Positions 7,880 to 17,564 are shown, counted from the first letter of the stretch. The stretch: 64,000 bases of DNA from Uliginosibacterium sp036017065 (GCF_036017065.1 NZ_JAYXHR010000002.1:744001-808000); one strand, 5' to 3'. Notes: a model not told the origin generated them from the letters alone. Numbers and translations: made by a program.

Positions 7880-9058
7880 TCAGGTGGGCAGGGCGCCGGC
7901 GTAGCCGATGGCGCGCAGCAGGGTGGTGAAGGACTCCATCACCCCCGGCGTGCTGACCAGTTGCGGGGCGGCGGTGACCTGGACGAGGCTGACCTTCTTG
8001 CCGGTGCTCTGGCCGGTGGTGAAGTCGTAATACACCGCCAGGTCCGGCGTGGCGTTGGAGAAGCCGGCCTTCTCGTCCTCGGAGTAGTAGCAGATCGAGT
8101 CCGGCGCGATGATCAGCGGCGTGGCCTGCGCCGTCGAATAGGCGATCAGGTTCTCGTTCATGTTGTAGAGGAACACGGTGTTGGTGCTGTGGGCCGGGTC
8201 CGGGTCGGTGTCCAGGCGGATCACCCCGGCATCGAGCGAGGCGGAGCTGGTGGCCTGCGTCACCTGGGTGATGTAGTAGTTGGTGACGACCGCGGCGGCG
8301 CTGCGCCCGGTGAGGCTGGCGATCTTCGCCGCCACCGTGGCGGTGTCGGTCTGCGCCGACGAGCGCAGGAAGTTGCCCAACGCGCGGCTCTGCTCCAGCG
8401 TGCCGGGAATGTAGTTGCCGGTCAGCGCGTAGCCGTTGCCGGACGCCGACTGCCACATCGACACGCCGGCGAAGGAGCCGAAGGCCTTGACGGCGGCGCC
8501 GGCCAGCGACTCCACCTTGGGGGTGCTGGTGGTGGTGAGCACGCCGGACTGCATCTGGCTGGCCACGGTGGCGTTGTCCGCCACCACGCAGGGGGCGACC
8601 GGCAGTGCCGAGCCGGCGTAGGTGGTCTGCGGGAGTTCGGGCACGGCGCGGCCGGCGCCGTCGCCGTCCACCACCCAGGTGACGCCACCCAGGTTGAGGG
8701 CCGCGGCGATCACCGGGGCCAGGGAATTGATCGGGCCGGTCTCGATGGGAATCGTGCAGGTGGGCGTGAAGCCGCAGACGTTGGTCTGCACGGTGAGCGC
8801 GTTGCCGATGCAGGCCGACAGTTCTTCCAGGCTCATCTGCCCGGCCGCGTCCGGCGAACCCATCATGAAGATGACGCTGCAGGGGCTGCTGCCGTCGTAG
8901 TCGCCCACGGGGACGACGCCGCTCCAGTCGGGGTTGCCCGCCAGCTGGTTGATGATCATGAGTGCGTCCTGGTAACCGCCGCCGCCGCCACTACCCAGAA
9001 TGGCTGCACCCGCCGCGGCATCGTAGATATCGTTCAACTCCCATGATCTGCCCGCCAT
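7880..9058 (-). CDS. DUF917 family protein
   Basis: A 392-residue protein with the DUF917 opening: after the initial helix comes A-A-I-L-G-S-G-G-G-G-G-Y-Q-D-A-L, a glycine loop diagnostic of the family. Later blocks include an acidic V-V-D-G-D-G-A-G-R-A-V-P-E motif typical of the family. Members are distant relatives of hydantoinase/actin-fold proteins and often sit next to hydantoinase or amino-acid transport genes; no such partner is here. The ATG at 9058 begins the conserved part; the frame remains open upstream but that extension has no family similarity. Enzymatic role unknown. Confidence 0.75.
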   Translation of the reverse strand: MAGRSWELNDIYDAAAGAAILGSGGGGGYQDALMIINQLAGNPDWSGVVPVGDYDGSSPCSVIFMMGSPDAAGQMSLEELSACIGNALTVQTNVCGFTPTCTIPIETGPINSLAPVIAAALNLGGVTWVVDGDGAGRAVPELPQTTYAGSALPVAPCVVADNATVASQMQSGVLTTTSTPKVESLAGAAVKAFGSFAGVSMWQSASGNGYALTGNYIPGTLEQSRALGNFLRSSAQTDTATVAAKIASLTGRSAAAVVTNYYITQVTQATSSASLDAGVIRLDTDPDPAHSTNTVFLYNMNENLIAYSTAQATPLIIAPDSICYYSEDEKAGFSNATPDLAVYYDFTTGQSTGKKVSLVQVTAAPQLVSTPGVMESFTTLLRAIGYAGALPT

Positions 9059-9408
9059 CGTGACCCCCGGTTGGTTGGCACCACCGGAAATCCGGCAGGC
9101 CGAAGCCTTCGTAGCGGACGGGTAGGGCAAAACTTTAAGAAAACAGCAGGCCGGGCGTGACGCCTGCGCACGGCCTGCCCGGAAGGGTGGGTCAAGTCCG
9201 ATGTCATGAAGCCGAAACGCGCGGCCGGGCAGGTGTATCCGCGTGGAGCGCGGGCCGGACCGGCTACCGGCAAACCGGTTTCGTCCCAACAGGATTCAGG
9301 CGTGAATCAAGGGGGACGAGGCCCGCGACAAGCCCGCCACGAACCACGAGCCCGCGAACCCACGAACCACGGGCGTGACGGGCGCGTCACGCCCACCTGG
9401 CTGCAGGC

Positions 9409-10323
9409 CTACATCCGCACCCGCTCGCCGAGGAAGTCCAGGAAGGCACGCACCCGTGCCGGCAGGTGGCCACCGTGGCCGACGTACACCGCGTAGAAGG
9501 CCTCCGTCTCGCCGGGGTTGCAGTCTTCCAGCACCGGTACCAGCCGGCCCGCTTCGATGTCGGCGCGCAGCTGGAAGGCCGCCAGCCGCACCAGGCCCAG
9601 GCCGGCGAGCGCGAGGTGGCGCAGGGCCTCGCCGTCGCTGACGCGAGTGTTGCCGTCGATCTCCCACAGGATCTGGCGCCGCTTGCGGCCGGTGCCCTCC
9701 ATCAGCGGCCAGCCCTCGATGGCGCGGCGGTAGGTGAAGCCCAGGCAGTTGTGGGCGGCGAGATCCGCCGGCACCCGCGGCGTGCCGTGTTGTGCGAGGT
9801 AGGCGGGAGAGGCGACGATGTACTTGCGCGTGTCGCCGAGCTTGCGGGCCACGAGTGCGGAGTCCTTCATCGGGCCGGCGCGGATGGCGACATCGGTGCG
9901 CGCTTCCACCAGGTCCACGATGGCGTCGGTCTGCATGATCTCCACCCGCACGCCCGGGTACAGCGCCATGAACGCCGGCATCAGCGGCAGCAGGAAATGG
10001 ACGCCGAAGGACTGGCTGGTGTTCACCCGCAGCAGGCCCTGCGGCGTGGCGCTGGCGGCGACGCCGCGCTCGGCTTCCTCCATGTCGGCCAGCACCCGCA
10101 GGCTGCGCTCATGGAACAGGCGGCCCTCGTCGCTGAGTTGCAGGCGCCGCGTGCTGCGATTGAGCAGGCGGGTGCCCAGGCGCGCTTCCAGCCGGCTCAC
10201 CAGCTTGCTGACGGCGGACGGCGTCATGCGCAGCGCGTGGGCGGCGGCCGAGAAGCCGCCCAGTTCCACCACGCGCACGAAGACTTCCATCTCGTGGGCG
10301 CGGTTGATTTCTTGTCTCGCCAT
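9409..10323 (-). CDS. LysR-family transcriptional regulator
   Basis: A 304-residue regulator. An N-terminal winged helix-turn-helix (about residues 10-68; G-G-F-S-A-A-A then S-A-V-S-K-L-V-S-R-L-E) is followed by the linker helix and a two-lobed substrate-binding domain with a V-N-T-S-Q-S-F-G opening typical of the CrgA/AaeR-type subgroup. The ATG at 10323 has GGAAAGG upstream. It is divergent from the MFS transporter gene, with an inverted repeat between them, so it most likely controls the transporter and the following SDR gene as well as itself. The inducer is not evident. Confidence 0.9.
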   Translation of the reverse strand: MARQEINRAHEMEVFVRVVELGGFSAAAHALRMTPSAVSKLVSRLEARLGTRLLNRSTRRLQLSDEGRLFHERSLRVLADMEEAERGVAASATPQGLLRVNTSQSFGVHFLLPLMPAFMALYPGVRVEIMQTDAIVDLVEARTDVAIRAGPMKDSALVARKLGDTRKYIVASPAYLAQHGTPRVPADLAAHNCLGFTYRRAIEGWPLMEGTGRKRRQILWEIDGNTRVSDGEALRHLALAGLGLVRLAAFQLRADIEAGRLVPVLEDCNPGETEAFYAVYVGHGGHLPARVRAFLDFLGERVRM

Positions 10324-10411
10324 GTCTGGCCTTTCCGGTGCGTGGTCGTCTGCAACGTGCCGCAGGCGCCTGTGGTGGGCCCGCAGTGCCCTCGCAGTAC
10401 GCCACATCAAT

Positions 10412-10430
10412 CTGTGAATCCAATTCACAG
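10412..10430. promoter_or_regulatory. Inverted repeat, candidate LysR operator
   Basis: CTGTGAAT-CCA-ATTCACAG is a perfect 8 bp inverted repeat containing a T-N11-A pattern. It lies in the 192 bp region between the divergent LysR and MFS genes. Confidence 0.55.
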
Positions 10431-10515
10431 GAGTTTTGCTTGCCGGCAGTCTATATCACCAAAGCCGGCTTGCTTATGCTGCGCTCCATTCCAGTCTTCC
10501 AAGGTGGAGAAGCAC

Positions 10516-11715
10516 ATGCCGCTCGCCCTCTATGCCCTCACCGCCGGTGCCTTCGGCATCGGCGTCACCGAGTTCGTCATCATGGGCCTGCTGCTGCAGG
10601 TCAGCAGCGACCTAGCCGTGTCGATTCCCGCCGCCGGCCTGCTCATCTCCGGCTATGCGCTGGGGGTGGTGGTGGGTGCGCCGGTCATGACGGTGCTGAG
10701 CAGCCGCTGGCCGCGCAAGCAAGTGCTGCTGGGGCTGATGGTCATCTTCACGCTGGGCAACCTGGCCTGCGCGCTGGCGCCCAGCTACACCGCGCTGATG
10801 GTGGCGCGCATCGTCACCGCCTTTGCCCACGGCACCTTCTTCGGCGTCGGCTCGGTGGTGGCCACCGGGCTGGTGGCAGCGGACAAGCGTGCCTCGGCCA
10901 TCGCGGTGATGTTCACCGGCCTGACGATCGCCAACATCCTCGGCGTGCCCTTCGGCACCTGGCTGGGCCAGCACTTCGGCTGGCGCGCGACCTTCTGGGC
11001 CGTCACCGCCGTGGGCGTCGTCGCCTTTGCGGTCATCGCGCTGCTGGTGCCGCAGGACAGGTCGGCTCCCGAGGCGAGCGACTGGCGCGCCGACCTGCGT
11101 GCGCTGATGCGCGCCCCCGTGCTGCTCGGCCTGCTCACCACCGTGCTGGGCTTCGGCGGCCTGTTCGCGGTGTTCACCTACATCGCGCCCATCCTCACCG
11201 AGGTGACCGGCTTTGCCGATGCCGCCGTGTCGCCCATCCTGCTGGTGTTCGGTGGCGGCCTCATCCTCGGCAACCTGCTGGGCGGCAGGCTGGCGGACCG
11301 TCGCCTCGTTGCCACCGTGCTGGGCAGCCTGCTGGCGCTGTCCGTTGCGCTGGGGCTGACGACATTTTCCATCCATGACAAAACGATGGCGGTGGTCTTC
11401 GTCGGCCTGCTGGGCATCACGTCGTTTGCCACCGTGCCGCCGCTGCAGATGTGGGTGCTGGAGAAGGCGCACGGCGCCGGCCAGAGCCTGGCGTCCAGCT
11501 TCAACATCGGCGCGTTCAACCTCGGCAACGCGCTGGGTGCCTGGCTGGGCGGCGAGGTCATCGCCCGCGGCATGGGTCTGCAAGCCCTGCCTTGGGTGGC
11601 CGCGCTGGTGCCGCTGGCGGCCTTTGGCGTGGCCCTGCTCGCGCTGCGGCTGGAGGCTACGCAACGACGCAGCCCCGCCGCGGTCACAGTGGCGAGTGCG
11701 GCAGTCGGCAAGTAG
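10516..11715 (+). CDS. MFS transporter, AraJ/YdhP-type efflux
   Basis: A 399-residue inner-membrane protein with about 12 hydrophobic segments. The opening A-F-G-I-G-V-T-E-F-V-I-M-G-L-L and the segment G-V-V-V-G-A-P are hallmarks of the drug-efflux MFS group that includes AraJ and YdhP; the loop S-S-R-W-P-R-K is the motif-A position. The start at 10516 follows AAGGTGGAG and begins directly with the first membrane segment. It is divergent from a LysR regulator and followed 88 bp later by an SDR gene on the same strand, a common arrangement for inducible efflux plus detoxification. The substrate cannot be predicted. Confidence 0.85.
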   Translation: MPLALYALTAGAFGIGVTEFVIMGLLLQVSSDLAVSIPAAGLLISGYALGVVVGAPVMTVLSSRWPRKQVLLGLMVIFTLGNLACALAPSYTALMVARIVTAFAHGTFFGVGSVVATGLVAADKRASAIAVMFTGLTIANILGVPFGTWLGQHFGWRATFWAVTAVGVVAFAVIALLVPQDRSAPEASDWRADLRALMRAPVLLGLLTTVLGFGGLFAVFTYIAPILTEVTGFADAAVSPILLVFGGGLILGNLLGGRLADRRLVATVLGSLLALSVALGLTTFSIHDKTMAVVFVGLLGITSFATVPPLQMWVLEKAHGAGQSLASSFNIGAFNLGNALGAWLGGEVIARGMGLQALPWVAALVPLAAFGVALLALRLEATQRRSPAAVTVASAAVGK

Positions 11716-11803
11716 CAAGCAGGGCGTCACCGGCAGGCGGCGTGTCGCACCGCCATGTGCCATGAATCCATACTTCCCTAAACACAGACGCAGGAGTGTT
11801 CTC

Positions 11804-12598
11804 ATGAAGATCGATCTCACCGGCAAGACCGCCGTCATCAGTGGCTCCACCGCCGGCATCGGCTTCGCCACCGCCAGGGGGCTCGCCGAGGCAGGGGCCA
11901 CCGTCATCCTCAACGGCCGTTCGCAGGGCTCCGTCGACGCGGCCATCGCCCGTTTGAAACAGGTGGTGCCCGGTGCGCAGGTGCGCGGTGTCGCCGCCGA
12001 CGTGGCCACCGCCGAGGGCTGCGCCGCGCTGGTGGTGGCCGAGCCGGTCGCCGACATCCTCATCAACAACGCCGGCATCTTCGGCCCGCAGGATTTCTTC
12101 GACATCCCCGACGCCGAATGGCAGCGCTTCTACGACGTGAACGTCATGTCCGGCGTGCGACTGTCGCGTGCCTATGTGTCCGGCATGCAGGCGAAGGGCT
12201 GGGGCCGCGTGGTGTTCCTGTCCTCCGAGTCCGGCCTCAACATCCCGGCCGACATGATCCATTACGGCATGACCAAGACCGCCAACCTCGCGGTGTCGCG
12301 CGGGCTCGCCAAGCGGCTGGCCGGCACCGGCATCACGGTGAATGCCGTGCTGCCCGGCCCCACCCTGTCGGAAGGCGTGGAGGCCATGCTGAAGGAAGAC
12401 GCCGAACGCGCCGGCCAGACCATCGAGCAGGCCGGCACCGCCTTCGTGAAGGCGCACCGCGCCACGTCGATCATCCAGCGCGTGGCAACGGTGGAGGAGG
12501 TCGCCAACCTCATCGTGTACGTGTCCTCGCCGCAGGCCTCCGCCACCACCGGCGCCGCGCTGCGCGTGGATGGCGGGGTGGTGGACAGCATCGCGTGA
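11804..12598 (+). CDS. SDR-family oxidoreductase
   Basis: A 264-residue classical short-chain dehydrogenase. The cofactor loop is G-S-T-A-G-I-G (about residues 14-20), NNAG follows at the usual place, and the catalytic set is present: Ser in L-S-S-E-S-G and the Tyr/Lys pair in H-Y-G-M-T-K. The C-terminus ends with V-D-G-G-V-V, as in FabG-like enzymes. The start follows CAGGAG. It lies downstream of the MFS transporter in the same direction and is probably part of the LysR-controlled unit. It reduces or oxidises an unidentified carbonyl or alcohol with NAD(P). Confidence 0.9.
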   Translation: MKIDLTGKTAVISGSTAGIGFATARGLAEAGATVILNGRSQGSVDAAIARLKQVVPGAQVRGVAADVATAEGCAALVVAEPVADILINNAGIFGPQDFFDIPDAEWQRFYDVNVMSGVRLSRAYVSGMQAKGWGRVVFLSSESGLNIPADMIHYGMTKTANLAVSRGLAKRLAGTGITVNAVLPGPTLSEGVEAMLKEDAERAGQTIEQAGTAFVKAHRATSIIQRVATVEEVANLIVYVSSPQASATTGAALRVDGGVVDSIA

Positions 12599-12715
12599 GC
12601 ATGGCCGCGGCGCGCACGCCCGCAGCCATGCCGGCGTCACTGCGCCCGCGCCACGAGGTGCAGGAAGCTGACCGCTGGCCGCGTCGGGCCGTGGCGCGTC
12701 GACTACCATGAGCGC

Positions 12716-13822
12716 ATGAACCGTCGCCTTCGCCTGGGTCTGCTGATTGCCGTGCCGCTGCTCGTCGTTGCGGTGTGCGGCGGCTATTACGCTGCTCTGC
12801 ATCTCCTGCGCGCGCAGATCGTCGCCGCGCTGGGACAGACCGGTGAGGTGGGCGAGATCCGCGTCGGCCTGGCGCGCATCGAGATCGACGGCTTGCGCAT
12901 CCGTGCCAGCCAGCGAGGCTGGCCGACGCAGGACGAGTTGCACGCGGCGCGGGTCTTCGTCACGCCCGACCTGCGCAGCCTGCTGGGCGGCCGCATCGTC
13001 GTGTCGCGCATCGAGATCGAGGACGCTGCCCTGACGGTGCTGCGCAACCGCGCCGGCATGCAGATCGTGCCCGCCTTGCTCGACAAGCCGAAGCAGCCTG
13101 CTGCCGGCAAGCCGGCTGGCCCCGACGCCCCTGCCGGCAGCGGTCCGCAGGTGCGTATCGGCCACATCGCGCTGCGCGACAGCCGCGTCGACTTCTACGA
13201 TGCGACGCTGGGTGGCAAGGCGCAGCACATCCCACTCGACGAGCTGGCGCTGGACCTCACGGATCTCGTGCTGCCCGCTTTCGACGCGCGCAGCCAGCTG
13301 GATGTGCGCGCGCGCGTGGGTGGCCAGGGCAGGTTGGCGCTCGACGGCTGGCTGGTTGCCGGCACGCTGGACTCGGACCTGCAGCTCAAGCTGACCGACA
13401 CCCCCCTCAAGCTCGTCGGGCCCTACCTGTTCCGCAAGCCCTACGGCGACGTGAAGGCCGGTACGCTGGCGCTGGATGTCCGCAGCAGGATCGACAAGCG
13501 CCGCCTGCACGCACCGGGGCACATGCAGCTCAGCGGTCTCGAACTCGGCGGCGTGGCGGGCTTCACGCGCGAGGCCGCTGCGGTGTTTGCACGCTCGCGC
13601 GGCCTGGATGCCGACACGAAGCGTCCGGTCGCACTGGACTTCACCGTGCAGGGCAACCTGGACGATTCGCGGTTCTCGCTCAATGAAGCGATCTACGGAC
13701 AGGCCGGCAAGGCGCTGGTACAGCTCGTCGGGCTGGGCGGTGGCAGCAGCGACGGCACATCGTCCGGCACCGGCATCGGCAGCCAGATCGAGGACGCCGT
13801 CGGCAAGCTGTTCGGCAAGTAG
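12716..13822 (+). CDS. AsmA/DUF748-like membrane-anchored protein
   Basis: A 368-residue protein with one N-terminal membrane helix (about 7-32) and a long periplasmic part made of repeated beta-type segments, such as I-E-I-D-G-L-R-I and I-R-D-S-R-V-D-F-Y-D-like blocks. That pattern is characteristic of AsmA-like proteins including DUF748, which act in outer-membrane lipid or protein homeostasis. It is shorter than classical AsmA (about 600). The C-terminus has a Gly/Ser-rich stretch before a final short helix. The ATG at 12716 lacks a strong ribosome site. Neighbours give no functional link. Confidence 0.65.
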   Translation: MNRRLRLGLLIAVPLLVVAVCGGYYAALHLLRAQIVAALGQTGEVGEIRVGLARIEIDGLRIRASQRGWPTQDELHAARVFVTPDLRSLLGGRIVVSRIEIEDAALTVLRNRAGMQIVPALLDKPKQPAAGKPAGPDAPAGSGPQVRIGHIALRDSRVDFYDATLGGKAQHIPLDELALDLTDLVLPAFDARSQLDVRARVGGQGRLALDGWLVAGTLDSDLQLKLTDTPLKLVGPYLFRKPYGDVKAGTLALDVRSRIDKRRLHAPGHMQLSGLELGGVAGFTREAAAVFARSRGLDADTKRPVALDFTVQGNLDDSRFSLNEAIYGQAGKALVQLVGLGGGSSDGTSSGTGIGSQIEDAVGKLFGK

Positions 13823-13896
13823 GTGTTCGCCGGGCAGGCGGGTTCGTCGCCAGCACAGGGCGGCATCTCCCGCCTGCCTTCGCGGCGTCGCTCATA

Positions 13897-15087
13897 ATGC
13901 CGCCCATGGACACTCAACTCGAACAGGCGCGCGACTGGTTCCTGCGCGGCATCGAACACTTCGAAGCCGGCCGGCTGGAGCAAGCCCGCGATGCCTTCCA
14001 GACCGCACTGGGTTTCGCGCCGGGACGCCCGTCGGTGCTCGGCAACCTCGGCATCACGCTGTTCCGTCTCGGCCACATGGCCGAAGCCGTGCCGGTGCTG
14101 CGGCAGGCCACCGCTGCGGACCCCGGTTATGCGGACGCATGGACCAGCCTCGGCCTGTCATTGGCCGCGCAGTCCCGCTGGCAGGAGGCGGACAGCGCGC
14201 TGGCGCGTGCCGCGGTGCTCGCGCCGCCGCAGGCCGAAGTGCTTGTCCAGCACGGCCAGTGCCTGCTGCAGCTGGGTCGTGCGCACGATGCGATGGAAGC
14301 CTACGACCTCGCCATCGAAACGCGGCCGGCCTACGCCGATGCGTGGGTCGCGCGGGGCAACCTGCTGCGCGACATGCAGCAACTGGATGCCGCCGCGACC
14401 GCTTTCGAGAAAGCCCTCGCGCTGGGTGCGGACCCGGAGCTGACCGGCTATTACCTGGCGTCGGTGCGTGGCGTCACCACGGCAGCACCGCGGCGTTATG
14501 TCGAAACCCTGTTCGACCAGTACGCGCCCGACTTCCAGTCACATGTCATCAGCACGCTGCGCTACCAGGGCCACGAACGCCTGCTGCGGCCGCTCATCAA
14601 CGTCGGCCAGCGTTTCGGCCGTGCGCTGGATCTCGGTTGCGGCACCGGCCTGTGCGGCCAGCTCATCCGCCCGCTGGTGGATGTGCTGGAAGGCGTCGAC
14701 CTGTCGCAAGCCATGGTCGAGCAGAGTCGTGGCACCGGCCTCTACGACACGCTGGCCCATGCTGATGTCGGCGACTACCTGAAGACCGCGCAGGGCCCGT
14801 TCGATCTGGTCATGGCTGCCGACGTGTTCATCTACGTCGGCGACCTGACGGAGATCTTCCCCGCCGTGCGCCGTCTGTTGTCCGCGGGCGGCCGCTTCGT
14901 GTTCACCGCCGAGGCCTCGGAGGGCGAAGACGTGAAGCTGCTGCCCAGCCTGCGCTACGCGCACGCCGAGGCCTACCTCCGCCGGCTGGCGGAGGCGAAT
15001 GGCTTCCGGGTCGACGCGATCGAGAGCGCACCGATCCGCTACGACCAGGAGAAGGCGATTGCGGGCATGTACGTGTACCTGGCTTGA
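13897..15087 (+). CDS. TPR-repeat methyltransferase
   Basis: A 396-residue fusion. The N-terminal half (about 1-190) is built of 34-residue tetratricopeptide repeats with the usual A-D-A-W and G-R-x-x-D-A-M positions. The C-terminal half carries a class I SAM methyltransferase fold: A-L-D-L-G-C-G-T-G is motif I, followed by the V-D-L-S motif and F-D-L-V-M-A-A-D. TPR-methyltransferase fusions of this kind occur in proteobacteria as conserved proteins of unknown substrate. A second ATG nine bases in (13906) is an equally possible start; neither has a clear ribosome site. It is 9 bp ahead of the Nudix gene and probably co-transcribed with it. Confidence 0.8.
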   Translation: MPPMDTQLEQARDWFLRGIEHFEAGRLEQARDAFQTALGFAPGRPSVLGNLGITLFRLGHMAEAVPVLRQATAADPGYADAWTSLGLSLAAQSRWQEADSALARAAVLAPPQAEVLVQHGQCLLQLGRAHDAMEAYDLAIETRPAYADAWVARGNLLRDMQQLDAAATAFEKALALGADPELTGYYLASVRGVTTAAPRRYVETLFDQYAPDFQSHVISTLRYQGHERLLRPLINVGQRFGRALDLGCGTGLCGQLIRPLVDVLEGVDLSQAMVEQSRGTGLYDTLAHADVGDYLKTAQGPFDLVMAADVFIYVGDLTEIFPAVRRLLSAGGRFVFTAEASEGEDVKLLPSLRYAHAEAYLRRLAEANGFRVDAIESAPIRYDQEKAIAGMYVYLA

Positions 15088-15096
15088 ACGGCAGCG

Positions 15097-15567
15097 ATGA
15101 TCTCCACCCACATCGACGGCCACCGCTTCCAGTTGCGTGCGGCCGCCGTGTTCGTGCACGACGGCGCCGTCCTGCTGCACCGCGCGCCCGGCGACGACTT
15201 CTGGGCGCTGCCCGGAGGCCGCGTGGAGGCCGGTGAGGACGCGGCGACGACGGTCGTGCGCGAGATGCAGGAAGAGCTGGGCGAAGCCGTGCAGTGCGAG
15301 CGCCTGCTGTACACCGTCGAGGCGTTCTTTCACCACCTCGGGTCGCCGAACCACGAGATCGGCCTGTATTTCCTGGCGCATCTGCCCGCGAGTTCGCCGC
15401 TACTCGACAAGCAGCGCATACACGCCGGTGTCGAAGGTGACAAGAAGCTGGAGTTCGCTTGGTTCAGCCTGAGCGATCTTGGTGACGTGAACCTGTGCCC
15501 CTCATTCCTGCGCGATGCGCTGAACGAGCCGGGCTTGCCGTTCAGGCATGTCGTGCAACACGGCTGA
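15097..15567 (+). CDS. Nudix hydrolase
   Basis: A 156-residue Nudix protein with a complete Nudix box: G-R-V-E-A-G-E, seven residues, then R-E-M-Q-E-E-L-G-E, so the metal-binding glutamates are present. The preceding D-D-F-W-A-L-P-G-G is the usual lead-in. Such proteins hydrolyse nucleoside diphosphate derivatives in the cytoplasm; the substrate is not evident. The gene starts 9 bp after the TPR-methyltransferase gene, suggesting co-transcription. Confidence 0.9.
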   Translation: MISTHIDGHRFQLRAAAVFVHDGAVLLHRAPGDDFWALPGGRVEAGEDAATTVVREMQEELGEAVQCERLLYTVEAFFHHLGSPNHEIGLYFLAHLPASSPLLDKQRIHAGVEGDKKLEFAWFSLSDLGDVNLCPSFLRDALNEPGLPFRHVVQHG

Positions 15568-15590
15568 AGCAGGCGGGCGCGTGGCGCGCT

Positions 15591-16196
15591 TCAGTCGTTG
15601 TGAAGGATGCGGCCGAAGTTGTCTTGCAGGCGGGTGATCCACCACTGCGTCTGCCAGCCATCGGTACTGAAGCGCATGTGGGAGGCCATGTCCCGCAAGC
15701 GGCGGGCATCGGGTTCGAGCCAGGTCGCCAGATAGGCGAGCACGTCGTCGGCGATATGGGTGAACTCGAGGCCGTCATGATCGAACTCGAAGACCCGTCC
15801 TGCCATGTCACCTTCCGCCGGCATCAGGATGTAGTTGCCCGAGCGCGGGGTCTCGCCGATGACGATCGCATTCTCCAGCCAGTCCGGCAGGAGATCTTCT
15901 TCCTCGTCGTCGTCGACCCAGTCCCGGAAGCAGGCGTGCAGCGCAGCCCATTCCGCAGGGGGTGCCAGATAGCGCGCGGCATCGCCGCTTTCTGCGTCGT
16001 GATACAGGACCACGCTGCCGACGCGTGCGTAAAGATCGTTCAGCCTGCCGATGGCCGGCACCGTGGCGGAGGACAGGGGCGGCGTGACGACGTGCGCGAA
16101 GCGCACACGCTTGGTCGTGCCTTCATCGTGCATGCGCCGGCACAGGAATTCGCCGGTGTGCTCGCGCAGCGCGCGTTCGAGTTGGTCGATATCCAT
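15591..16196 (-). CDS. SUKH/SMI1-KNR4-like protein
   Basis: A 201-residue acidic soluble protein. The central part (about 75-150) has the SUKH pattern: W-L-E-N-A-I-V-I-G, then S-G-N-Y-I-L-M and G-R-V-F-E-F-D-H-D-G-L-E-F. SUKH proteins are frequently immunity proteins to secreted toxins but also occur in other roles. No toxin gene is adjacent here. The frame extends upstream of the ATG at 16196, but that part overlaps low-complexity sequence; the chosen ATG begins the recognisable protein. It converges with the Nudix gene. Confidence 0.55.
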   Translation of the reverse strand: MDIDQLERALREHTGEFLCRRMHDEGTTKRVRFAHVVTPPLSSATVPAIGRLNDLYARVGSVVLYHDAESGDAARYLAPPAEWAALHACFRDWVDDDEEEDLLPDWLENAIVIGETPRSGNYILMPAEGDMAGRVFEFDHDGLEFTHIADDVLAYLATWLEPDARRLRDMASHMRFSTDGWQTQWWITRLQDNFGRILHND

Positions 16197-16243
16197 GATC
16201 GCTGTGACGGTGCGGATCGGCGTGGAGGGTGGCGTGGACGGGT

Positions 16244-17482
16244 TCAGCCCGGCGGAAAGAACAGATACGCCATCGCAATCGCCGCGATGATCGCCACTGC
16301 ATCCGCGATCAGGCTGCACGGCACGGTGTGCCGCGTCTTGCGGATGCCGACGGCGCCGAAGTACACCGCGATGACGTAGAAGGTGGTGTCCGACGAGGCC
16401 TGGAACAGGGCGCTCAGGCGGCCGGCGAAGCTGTCGGGGCCGAGGGTCTGCATGGTGTCGATCATCATGCCGCGCGCGCCGCTGCCGGACAGCGGCTTCA
16501 TCAGCGCGGTGGGCAGGGCCGGCACGATGTCGCCGGGCACACCGAAGAAACCCAGCACGTTCGCCACGCCGCGCATCAGCAGGTCCATCGCGCCGCTGGC
16601 GCGGAACACCGCGATGCCGACGAGGATGGCCACGAGGTAGGGGATCACCATCACCGCGGTGCTGAAGCCCTCGCGCGCGCCTTCGATGAAGGCCTCGAAG
16701 GCCTGCACCTTGCGCCGCACTGCCAGCAGCAGGAAGGCGACGATGACGCCGAACAGCACCAGCCCGCTGACCAGTGCGCTGGTGGCGGACAGCTCGGCGG
16801 CGGACAGGCGTGCGAAGTACATCAGGCTGCCCGCCACGGCGGCGACCATGCCGGCCAGCCAGGAGAGCACCACCGGGTGACGTAGCTGGATGTTCTGGAA
16901 GAAGCTCGCCGACACCAGCCCGGCCAGTGTGCCGAAGAAGGTGGCGAGCAGGATGGGCAGGAACACGTCGGCCGGATTCGCCGCACCGAGCTGCGCGCGG
17001 TAGGTCATCACGCTCACCGGAATGAGCGTCAGCCCCGCGCCGTTGAGGATCAGGAACAGCACCTGCGCGTCGCTGGCCGTGTCCTTGTCCGGGTTCAGCT
17101 CCTGCAGCTCCTTCATCGCCTTCAGGCCCAGCGGCGTGGCGGCGTTGTCCAGGCCCAGCATGTTGGCGCTGATGTTCATCAGCATCGAGCCGGTGGCGGG
17201 GTGGCCGGACGGAATGCCGGGGAAGAGGCGGCGGAACAGCGGGTCCACCGCGCGCGCCAGCATCTGCACCGCGCCGGCCTTCTCGCCCACCTTCATGATG
17301 CCCAGCCAGAAGGTCAGCACGCCGGTGAGGCCCAGCGCGATCTCGAAGGCGGTCTTCGACATCGTGAAGGACTCGGTCATCACCTTGCTGAAGACGCCGG
17401 CATCGCCCAGCACCAGCCAGTGGAACAGGCAGGCGACGAAGGCGGCGAAGAAGAACAGCAGCCAGATTGCGTTGAGGACCAT
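16244..17482 (-). CDS. SpmA/SpmB-like nucleoside-recognition membrane protein
   Basis: A 412-residue inner-membrane protein made of two related halves, each with Gate/nucleoside-recognition features. The first half has the N-M-L-G-L-D-N-A-A-T-P-L-G block diagnostic of SpmA, and the second has A-L-M-K-P-L-S-G-S-G-A-R-G and a D-T-T-F-Y-V-I block diagnostic of SpmB. In Bacillus these are two spore-maturation genes; in many Gram-negative bacteria they occur as one fused gene of this length. The transported compound is unknown. It is upstream of repeat copy 3 and is not obviously in an operon. Confidence 0.8.
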   Translation of the reverse strand: MVLNAIWLLFFFAAFVACLFHWLVLGDAGVFSKVMTESFTMSKTAFEIALGLTGVLTFWLGIMKVGEKAGAVQMLARAVDPLFRRLFPGIPSGHPATGSMLMNISANMLGLDNAATPLGLKAMKELQELNPDKDTASDAQVLFLILNGAGLTLIPVSVMTYRAQLGAANPADVFLPILLATFFGTLAGLVSASFFQNIQLRHPVVLSWLAGMVAAVAGSLMYFARLSAAELSATSALVSGLVLFGVIVAFLLLAVRRKVQAFEAFIEGAREGFSTAVMVIPYLVAILVGIAVFRASGAMDLLMRGVANVLGFFGVPGDIVPALPTALMKPLSGSGARGMMIDTMQTLGPDSFAGRLSALFQASSDTTFYVIAVYFGAVGIRKTRHTVPCSLIADAVAIIAAIAMAYLFFPPG

Positions 17483-17564
17483 GGGGTGGAGTGTAGCGGG
17501 GCGAGGCGCCTGCGAGGTGCCAAGGGCGTGGGTCGTTGGAGGTGGTCGATCAACCCACTTGCCT

